From assembly GCA_032622095.1 (NCBI GenBank), contig CP136065.1, positions 114,059,195-114,123,194 of the forward strand: 64,000 bases of DNA, in the 5' to 3' direction. The notes under the pieces are model-generated. The model was not told where the DNA came from. It was given only the letters and a program-made list of their open reading frames with translations, and ran no database searches. Position numbers and translations under genes: made by a program. Numbering within the stretch: the first letter of the stretch is position 1; every line of letters starts with the position of its first letter. The stretch comes from Siphonodentalium dalli. Taxonomy: Eukaryota > Mollusca > Scaphopoda > Gadilida > Siphonodentaliidae. Positions 26,601-37,600 of the stretch are shown piece by piece.

Positions 26601-29600
26601 TTTGCTATTTGGTAAATTCGACAAAAATAATAAACAAAGTCCAATAACTCCAGTAAAAATATCCGGCCAGACCTGGCTTGCGAACTCATTCTAGGTAATG
26701 GTCAAGTGAACTCATATACCAAATATCTTTGAAATCCGTTGAGATTTGTGGAAATGAGCCCTGTGATGTCGTCTATTTGCTATTTGGTAAATTCGACCAA
26801 AATAATAAACAAAGTCCAATAACTCCGGTACAAATATCTGGCCAGACCTGGCTTGCTAATTCATTCTAGGTAATGGTCAGGTGAACTCATATACCACAAA
26901 TCTTTGAAATCCGTTTACATTTGTTCAAGTTATGACTTTTACAAATTCGGGACGGACGGGCGGCTCGACAGATGCCGCGACGGACGGAACCCATTACTAT
27001 ATCCCCCGCAAATTTTAAATTTGGCGGGGGATAATAATACAAAATTTGATATATTGTTGTCAATCTACGGCTGCCACGCGCTCTTACGTCTGTCAACGGT
27101 TGTAAATTAATTGCATGTACTTGGTTATAATGCAGGTATTTAAATAACCTGTTTGTGTATATTATAAGCTCTGCTGGTCTTTGTTAAGAAAACGTTAATC
27201 GCTATTGTAACACAGCTATCCAACTCGTCAAGTTTATTGCTTTAATCGGATTATCATCAGCTTCACAATTAAAATGAAGATATTTCATGGAGCACAATGA
27301 CAGAAAAGAGAGGCCCTTTAGCTGTGAAGTGAGCATTTTTGTCGCAGCATGAAAGATCCTGTGCCATGCATTTTATAAAATATGCAATTCTCCAATATAT
27401 AATAAAATGCGCTGGCTTACAGGTCAAGGTAAATATTGTTAGGTCAATGTATTTCTTATGGGAGACTCGCATATGTATGAGAATGCATTGGCACAGTGTT
27501 TTCGCAAATTTTCAGGAAGTTCCAGTCATGTAACAGTTAAGCACAGATCAAATATAGTTTAAATAATGTGTCTGGCTTCAAAATATTTTTCTTGAATTTT
27601 TTTTTCAAACCAGATCACCTGTGACAGTAAAGTATTGAAAATACTTTTGCAATGCTAAAATGTGAGAGCATTTGTTTTTGTTGTTCATACTGCTCATGTT
27701 TGTACATGCTGGATGATGTAGATGTTAATGTAAAATGCCATTGTATTTATATACTAACCATTGTGTTTAAGGTGAGGTGTGGAAGACATGGATGGAATGA
27801 GTCTTGGACCATCAGACGATGATGCCCTAACACAGTGCTGGGGTGGAGTGTATGCATCTGTATGGGACCCAACTGACGGTGCACCAAATTTTTCACTCGG
27901 CGTCTGCAAAAAATGAAAGTGTCAATGACACTGTAGCTCAACTTTGTAAGGGGATAATGTAATACTTTACAGTCAATGGAGCGATAAGGAATGTGGAAAG
28001 TTTAAATGTTTAAGCAACATGAAGAGCAATATAAAGTTTGAGATCAATTGGATGAAAAATGCTGGCTGTAGGCTGAAATATTTAGTCATGCAAAGAGTAA
28101 AATCAAAGATGGCTGCTGATATTTGATAATCCCACCTCGAAGTGATCCTGAACATGCCTGTATATTTTCCAAACATTTCTCCAATAAATGTGGACTGCAT
28201 TATGTGCTGATATGCCAAATGTGAAATCCAAGATGGCCGCTGGAGACTTTTTTAATGAATATGGGGAAAAATTGATAGCTCCCAATCTAGAGATCACCCA
28301 GAAGATCTATATAAAGATTGGTGACAATTGGATAAGGGATGTGGCCTGCAGGGTGTGCCGAAAGATTTAGTCATGCAAAGAGTAAAATCCAAGATGGCTG
28401 CTGGCGGCCATGTTTTTTAACAAAATTTGTAAACAAAATTATGGCTCCCTGAAGATACAAATGAAGTTTGGTGGCAATCAGATGTGGGATGTGGTCTATA
28501 GGGGTGCCAAAGGATTTTGAAAAATCCAAGATGGCTCATCAATGAGTATTATATAGAAAGAGTTAATATCAAAGTAAGTATAGCACAAACTCATTAGGAC
28601 AAAACTTAATAGAAAAACTTACATGTAACCAATATATATGAAACAAAACTAGCTCAAGGTCAAGGTCACATCCCACCTAACTATCAACCAGTAACAGGTT
28701 GTGCAATGATATGTGCAATCAGACTGCTTATGCTATGATGTTGTCGTTTGTTTAAAGAAAACTAGGATGTACTTTATTGATTTTTATTTGATGTAATAAT
28801 AATAATAAATATACACATGTAATATAACTTATTATACACATGTAATATAACTTATTATCAACTATAATACATTTATTAAAGTTTAATGAACGAAGTTTAA
28901 AAACAAAGTTTAATGAATGAAGTATAATATGAACAAAGTTTAAAGAACGAAGGTTAATAAACAAAGTATAATATGAACGACTAGGATATGAACGCGAAGT
29001 TTAATGAAAGAGTGATTGACAAATTAATTTAAGTTGTCGATGGAGCTGCTGCGGTAGATCGTTGTCTGCACTGAGGTGGACTCTTCTTCTTTGAATACAC
29101 ATCGGAACATTTCTTCAGAAAGTTGGCAGTCATTAATCGTGGCGGTGTGAACATGTTGTCTTCCCAGAACTCGCGTATCTTCCTGGCATGTAAGGCATAC
29201 CTAGCTCTGGACTTGGTGTTCAGATTTGCACATGTAACTCAAGTAGATACTGTCTGAGCCTCTTCCTGCAGAAGGGGAACCAGGGAATAGAAGTCTAGAC
29301 CGGTACACATCGTATTCATCCAGTGATGCCAAGCTTCTATGTCGTTGTTGTAGATACTCCTGCTCTATGGTGCCTTTCAATTGTTCTGGAGTTACAATTA
29401 GTTTTCTTCAATGTACTCATCTACTTAAGCCTTTGGAGAGTATCTGTAACGTCATATACATGACGTCATGAGTAAATTTAACGTCAACGTCATAGAAATA
29501 ATTAACAAGTTCGGGTCAAAAGGGTCCAATAATTTGTTTTAATTTATGTGCATGTTTTGTTAACGTGTGTTATCATAATCGATTGCACTTATACATTTGG

Positions 29601-31598
29601 GACATTATATTAAATCAAAACAAGAGGTGTGCACTCGAGTGCTAGCATACCCCCACTGTGGCCATTCAACCCGCATTATCCGTAAACTCAACCAAAAAGA
29701 TTTTTAACTTTAAAGAAAAATTCGGACTAATAATATTGATATGGTGTCACAAGAAGCTTGTACAGAAATAATTATTCAAATCGGTTCATATTTGTTAAAG
29801 TTATTAAGTCAGACAGAATTTTCTAAGTAAAAATAAGTCGAAAATGAGGTGTAATATTACGAAAAACAGTCTGAGCCAATCCCTAGCCGCATCATGTAGA
29901 GAGGGTACTGTGAGAAGCATGTAAACCAAAAATTATTGAAATCGGTTCATATTTGTAAAAGTTATTAAGTCGGACAGAATTTTCTAAGTCAAAATAAGTC
30001 GAAAAAGAGGCGTAACTTGAAAAAAAAAAGTCGGACCGAACCGCAATTAGCATCATTCTGAGAGACCGTCCGAAATTATTGAAATCGGTTCATAGTTGTT
30101 CGAGTTATGAGGTCGGACGGACGGACGGACGGACAAACGGACGGAGAAAACGTGACGGACGGACGGACGCAGTCAATCCAGTATACCCCCCATTTTCTTC
30201 GAAAGTGGGGGTATAATAACTCCTTTACAAATCATTTATAAATCAGATGATTTATTGAAGTTATGTCTACATAAAATAACACTTCCTGAAACGACATATA
30301 TTTCGTTCTACTCCTCAACCGATAGACGACATATATGTCGTTCTACTCGCAAAAGGGTTAATGTTCTATGTCACTATATGTATATAATTTATGATAGTCA
30401 ATCTTCACACAGAAATATGTTAAGAGTTCCATTTATTTCAATGCGGCGGTGTCTGAGACTAAAATAATACTTTTTATTTGGCCTAAAGTATTTGGGGATG
30501 GTGGGGGTAGTTTTAAATCACATAGTTGATAGTTCTGTCCCTATTCACATCATCCAAGGACCTCTCACTATGAGATCCAATGGTTTAGTGACATTTGACA
30601 TATTTTGAAACAACAGTCAAAATAAAAATGCCTAATGTGCAAGCATTGTTTTCAATATGTCAATATTTTCTTTTAATTTTTGGCCTTTTATATTATGAGT
30701 TTGTGCTATATTGACTTTAATAATAACCCATTTCTATATCATACGCATTACTCATTGACGAGTAGTTCCTCTAGAAAATGTTAAGATTATAAGTTTAACA
30801 AACATGTGTTAAACTTATCATCTGAACATTTCCCACCAATTAATAGAAATCCATATGTAATATACACTTGCATTATTATCTTTTCGTCTGCCTGTCGTCT
30901 GTTTTTATTACCTGAAGATCCCTCTAAATGAATAATAGACCATTCCAATGTATATTTTTATGAGTGAATGGGACAATCCGTTCAGTATAGAAAGAGTTAA
31001 AGGTTTTAGTAACTATGACTATTTTCTGAGCTGGCCCTATTGGAGGGAAGCCAAAGCAGCACCAGACATACTAAGACCACTAAATGCAATGTTATACAGT
31101 AATGCCCAAGATAATCGACTCCTCAACCACAGCAGAATTATGGGTAATTTCTCAGTGAGAGCTTTCCGATGAATGGCAACAAGCCATATTTCCGACTAAA
31201 TCCTGAAAAATTACCAATAATTCTGCTGTGGTTAAGGAGTCGATTATTTAGGGCATTACTGTACAATGCCAACAAAATACCTCTGTCTGACTGTGTGTAT
31301 CTGAGTCACCATTACTTTCTCTTGATGTTCTACCTGGAACAGACAAATTAGCATCTTGTGATACAACACAATTAAACAGGAAACATGAGCTTCCAAATCG
31401 AGTCATGATAAAAAGCTTCTGTGCGACAAATAAATAGTGAGTGTCTGACATGCAATTAGGGGTGTAACGATACAGGGTATGGGGTGTGTCGATGTGAACA
31501 TCATCCCCAAAAATCTCTCTGTCATGAGATTGACAGTTAAATGGGAGGGGCTTTATGTTAATTATTCATGTCAAGTTGTCAATTTTATAATGTGAACT

Positions 31599-31629
<31 letters not shown>

Positions 31630-34600
31630 CATTGTCTGTTCACAAGTTTAATCCGGGAAGTTTAACAATTGCTCAGCAACCCAAATTGGCCAGTGCACAG
31701 AGTGCAGTGTCCAGTGTTGACATCACATGGGGAAAGACATTAAAATTGAGGTCACTCAGGTCAGGTTTGAGCTTTGATCAGTGGATCACTAGCGACTGAT
31801 TGTTCTATTAATACAATGTGTATCAAGAAAATGGCATGGATTGTCTACACATGCAAATTGATACAATACGTTCTGTTGGCCTCACTGATACTCAGTGATA
31901 AATAGGGAATGCTTATCATTTCTATTACTTGTTGAAGGGGATTACCTTAATTTTTTGTTAGATTCAACATTGATCTTTCTCATTTGTGGCGACCGCTGCT
32001 TACTTACCTGAATAGGTGATAACAACATTCAATTTGTGTATCGAGATATGTATCGTTTGAACGCCCGTATCGATGACCGTATCGTCAGTGCTGTATCGTG
32101 GTTGCATCAATACATCGATGTATCGTTACACCCCTACATGCAATATTGAAAATTTGGTTTCAGTTACAATATTGGTATTTTTAATATTCAGTATATTATC
32201 AGTAATCTTGTGTGAGTTCCAATGAATTAACCAGAGTGCACTCTTTGGCCTCATTTTCCTGAGCAACGTGCTACATGGACAATATTTGGCCCCTACCTGT
32301 CTTATTTATTTATATCTGTTTATTTATTCAATAAAGGTAGCCATTGAAGCAAACCTGTCTTGTAATTATTTACAACGTGGTAGGATAAAAAAGTTGTTGT
32401 ATTCTTTAAACTTGTTACTTACTGTGATGGAGTGAATCTGAAGATAGAGGTGCCTGATTATTTGCATCAGTTGGGACTGGAGTACATGTGAAACTATTAA
32501 AGCCGTTCTGCTTCTCAAGTATCTCTACAAATTCAAGTCTGAAAAGTATACATGTGATATGTCAGTTATATGGCAGTGTACAGTGTGCTAAAGAATTTAG
32601 TGATGCATTTGAAGAGTAAAATCCAAGATGGCTGCCGGCGGCCATGATTTCATTGAAAATCGTTCAAATTCGATAGCACCCATCTAGAGGTGAATGGAAG
32701 ATCAGTTGATAGATACACATACCCATGCACCCATTCAATAATAATATAGATAAGTACCGAAAGCTATGTACACTTGACCAATTTCCATCTGACATAACAT
32801 AACAGCCAAACCATTAAAATCTTGTGACATGGTGCCAAGAGCATTTAGGAATGTCACTCTGATAAATATTTTGCATATTCAATTTGCATGAAGGTGATGC
32901 TTATGTGTATGGATGTCAACATACTAACATCACTAACTAGCTACCAATATTGATATAAATGTATAACGTTACCAAATTTTAACATGGCGGAACAAGTACA
33001 TCGCTAGGGTGTGGCAAAATATGCACATGGTAATTCCAACAAAGGACCATAACTCTGGTGAAAATTTGCACGCAGAACCCAAATTCGAACTTGACCTGTA
33101 TTTTGGGCAAGTAAACTCAGATACAAAATTGCATTCCATTCAGTTTAGACATACTGAAGTTATCATCTGGAAAAGAAAATTGAGTGAAAATTGCAACAAA
33201 AAAGGCCATGACTTGACCTGTATTTTGTGCTAGTGAACCCACATACCAAATTTCATTCGATTAAATTGAGGCTACCTAAAGTAATCATCCGGAAACCAAA
33301 AGCGAACGGATGGATGGGCAGATAGACAGACAGACATACCAATAATAAAATATTTACCATGTTTTAAAGCTAGAGGTGATTTTTTGCCTAAAACAGTTAT
33401 ATTAGTCCTGAATTACCTTGATTGTTCATCACAGGTGACCACCATCTGTACTTGGTTAGAAGCAGAAGCATGACGAAGTATACCAACAGCACTGAAAAAA
33501 TTCTCACAGTTAGAGTAACCTAAACTATCAACCTAAGTATATTGGTAACCTAATCTATCAACCTAAGTATATTGGTAACCTAATATATCAACCCCAGTAT
33601 ATTGGTAACCTAATCTATCAACCTCAGTATATTGGTAACCTAATCTATCAACCCCAGTATATTGGTAACCTAATCTATCAACCTCAGTATATTGGTAACC
33701 TAATCCATTAACCCCAGTATATTGGTAACCTAATCTATTAACCTCAGTATATTGGTAACCTAATCTATCAACCTAAGTATATTGGTAACCTAATCTATCA
33801 ACCTCAGTATATTGGTAACCTAATCTATCAACCCCAGTATATTGGTAACCTAATCTATCAATCTCAATATATTGGTAAGTTAGTAACCTAACCTATCAAC
33901 CTCAGTATATTGGTAACCTAATCTATCAACCTCAGTATATTGGTAACCTAATCTATCAACCCCAGTATATTGGTAACCTAATCTATTAACCTCAGTATAT
34001 TGGTAAGTTAGTAACCAACCTATCAACCTCAGTATATTGGTAACCTAATCTATCAACCTCAGTATATTGGTAACCTAATCTATCAACCTCAATATATTGG
34101 TAACCTAATCTATCAACCTCAGTATATTGGTAACCTAATATATCAACCTCAGTATATTGGTAACCTAATCTATCAACCTCAGTATATTGGTAACCTAATC
34201 TATCAACCTCAGTATATTGGTAACCTAATCTATCAACCCCAATATATTGGTAACCTAAACTATCAACCTAAGTATATTGGTAACCTAATCTATTAACCTC
34301 AGTATATTGGTAACCTAATCTATCAACCTCAATATATTGGTAAGTTAGTAACCAACCTATCAACCTCAGTATATTGGTAACCTAATATCAACCTCAGTAT
34401 ATTGGTAACCTAATCTATCAACCTCAGTATATTGGTAACCTAATCTATCAACCTCAATATATTGGTAACCTAATCTATCAACCTCAATATATTGGTAAGT
34501 TGGTAACCAACCTCAGTATATTGGTAACCTCTTGGCTTTAGATTACAAATTTGAAAGTGTTCACAAGCTCTCAAAGACCACTCTAAAGGATGACAATTTG

Positions 34601-37600
34601 GAGCTATAATGTAAAACTGCTGATATATAGTCATTAGGGCTACATATCAAAACCACTCTTCAAATAAAGGTATTCTTATCACTTTTAAATTAACATTGTT
34701 TTGCAGAGAATTTACAAGTGTAGCTATATGATAGTGTTTTGTCTCATAATTTCCTGATATCATGAAATTTTAATTTGTTGAGTTCTCCCTTTGACACAGT
34801 TGGGAATCAGTTGGTTGTAACCAGTGTCTTACTAATGTTAGATTGCTTTATATGTCCAACAACATAGCAAATTGATTCGATTGTCAATTAGACATCTTTC
34901 TTATGATACATAATATCCTATCATTGCAAATTGGATTGCATAAAAAAATAGCATGTATAAATACAACTGTGCATCATCACACTTGAAGGATATAACCACC
35001 TAAACTTGATTGGAACACAATAGGGCCCTGCGAATATTCAATATTTGTTTTATTATATGAGTCGACCTAGAAATTGATTCAAATTTGATTTGACTTTTAA
35101 ATAACAAATAGTCATTTCGAATACTTAAAAATTATCATCATGAAAGTGACGCACATGTCAGTAACATAAACACCAACACAACCTCTGTGATATCTAAATA
35201 GTAGATAAATTGTATTAACCCTTTGAGTGCCAGGGGCCGATCTCATCGGCCCTAAACCTACAAAATAAGTATGTTAAAGAATATAAGAATAAATTATTAA
35301 AATTGTAAATAATTGTAAAAAAAAAAAAAAAAAAAATTGTTAGGCCAATGCATTCTCTTATATATGAGAGGCGACCTATGGTCGACTCGCATATATAAGA
35401 GAATGCATTGGCACAGGGTATATGGGTTGATACAAAAATCGACTTGGCACTCAAAGAGTTAATGTCTTAAAACCTGCTGGTCAACCTTCATATATTGCAG
35501 TCACAGCAATTGCTGATAACAAACTGTGATCTAGATTTAATTATTTAGCGATTTGAGAAAAAATGCAATCCGCCGATTGGAACACACTTCAAGAATTAAG
35601 TTGAACAGTAGTTCTATAGCCGATGTTACACTGCTCATGCTCACAAATATATTTCAACCAGTGTGACCTTGTAGTACACACATGGTCTGACTGCAGTGGT
35701 CTGACTGCAGTGCTCTTCATGGCAATGTGGGTTAAAGTTGCAAATTCCTCCCAGACTAAATTACAAGGAAGCCATGAGCATAAAATTAATGGTAATCATT
35801 CGTCTCCAATTCCAAATTCCACCTTTTGTCATAAATCAATGAGTAAGGGAATTCCATTTTGTGAAGTCATTTGGTCGTTTTAGTTTCTAAAGTCGAAAAT
35901 GGCTCATGACATGCCTCTGAAATTGGATACGAGAAACATAAAGTTCTGTTACACCTTTTTTGCAATACATGTATGTTTAACCTGGTTTGAGAAATAATAT
36001 TCTCAGCTTAATCAGAAATAATGGAAACAGTCGCGATGGTTTAGATGTAGCAACTAAAATGAGAAAATATATTTGGTAGTAAGACCTATCTCATAAATTG
36101 TGGGTGCCTACATTCTGCAATATTCGATTTGATTCAAGTGGTGTTCGAAGGGGCCTAGAACACAAGTAATTCCTTCAGTGCAACAAGATTCCATAATACT
36201 TGTATTACTGGACATTAGTACAATAATTCCAGGGGCATATTGTTGTCATGATAGTTTTTTTTTTCTTGTCAGTTTTAAATTCAGACACAACTGTCCAGGC
36301 TTTAAAGCTCTGGTCTCTGTCATCACTGACCTCTCATTGGTAATGCCCTCCAGACTCTGTCCATTCACTTCCAGTATCTGCACTCCTTCAGTCAGATGAC
36401 CTTAAAAACAAATAATCGCTTAGGGCACTAACAATATATATCTGTATTTTTGACAATTATAGAGCAAATATGTGGGATGAAGAAGTTTTTAATTCTTTTT
36501 CCAAAATACTACAAAGTTAAAAAATTTAGAGACTACAAATTTGGAACATGAAAGTTTTTGATTCAAAGATTTATCAAGTCTGATTTTTGTCATATGTGCA
36601 AAATAATCGCCAAAGCTATAGTACCTTTTTACTGAAATATCTTCAATACAAACCAAAATATGGACAGATTTTCAAGCTTGATCTGAGTTGAGGGACATCT
36701 CAAATGTTGTTCGGCATATTGCAGGGGGTGGCATCGCCCTGCCAGGCTGTATTCCTGCCTCCCCCTGATTGCCTGATATATGTATCACTATATAAGGCCA
36801 AAAAAAATAAAGGTTTTGGTTCTCAGGCACCGCCGCATTGAATAAAAAGGGCCGCATTAGGCCTTTTTATTGCAATGCCTGATGTATGTTATGACAAAAA
36901 AACTTGCGAAAAAAAATATTTGGGAAAAAAAAAAAAAAAAATATTATTTTATCAATATGTCCATAGATATGTGTTGAATATTAGTGTGCATTGAGCTCTA
37001 ACATGTAATGTTTAACATGTTAAAAAGTGACTTGCAGGCTTACAACATGAAGTAGATGACTACAATTAAGAAAATGATTAGCTGATCCTCATGCTCTTCT
37101 TACAATTAGTCATTGTGAACAACTTACACTAATTGTAACTTTATACAATTGAAAGGCACAGGACTAAATTCAGGATCACATATTAGAATGGGGAGGTATC
37201 AGTTTTTAGACAACAATAACAGTAGTTAATGTCAGGGGCATTATATATTGTTAGGTAATCCCAGTCATACACTAGTAGTACAATGTCATTTTTATATAAG
37301 ACTAAATGAGTTTATATGCATAACAGTTCCCTCTACCTTTCTGGTTATTACTAGACAGAGGAAGGTATCTTTGTCTATGCTTACTATGCGCAGAAAAAAA
37401 TAAAAAATAAAAATAAAACCCTCCCTCCCTCATTGATTTGAAAAAAAAATTGCCCGAGAACCAAAAAACTTCTTTTTTTTGGCCTAAGTTAGTTATGATA
37501 TGGCACATACATGCATATGTACAGATGTCTCAAATCTTAATGTGTAATTCCAATCTAAAATGGCCATTTTGAAACATCATATTGAGCCAGTGCCTCCACC

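Noticed and set aside
27747-27941. Alternative open frame across STXBP4 exon 8
   Set aside because: It cannot join exon 9 in the frame that gives the conserved DPHVRIRVEKLEL sequence.
33009-33233. 74-codon plus-strand frame
   Set aside because: It lies in a dispersed repeat that has similar text near 11.1 kb; not a gene.
33515-34530. CRISPR-like array
   Set aside because: Units are directly adjacent with no unique spacers and lie in a eukaryotic intron; it is a minisatellite.
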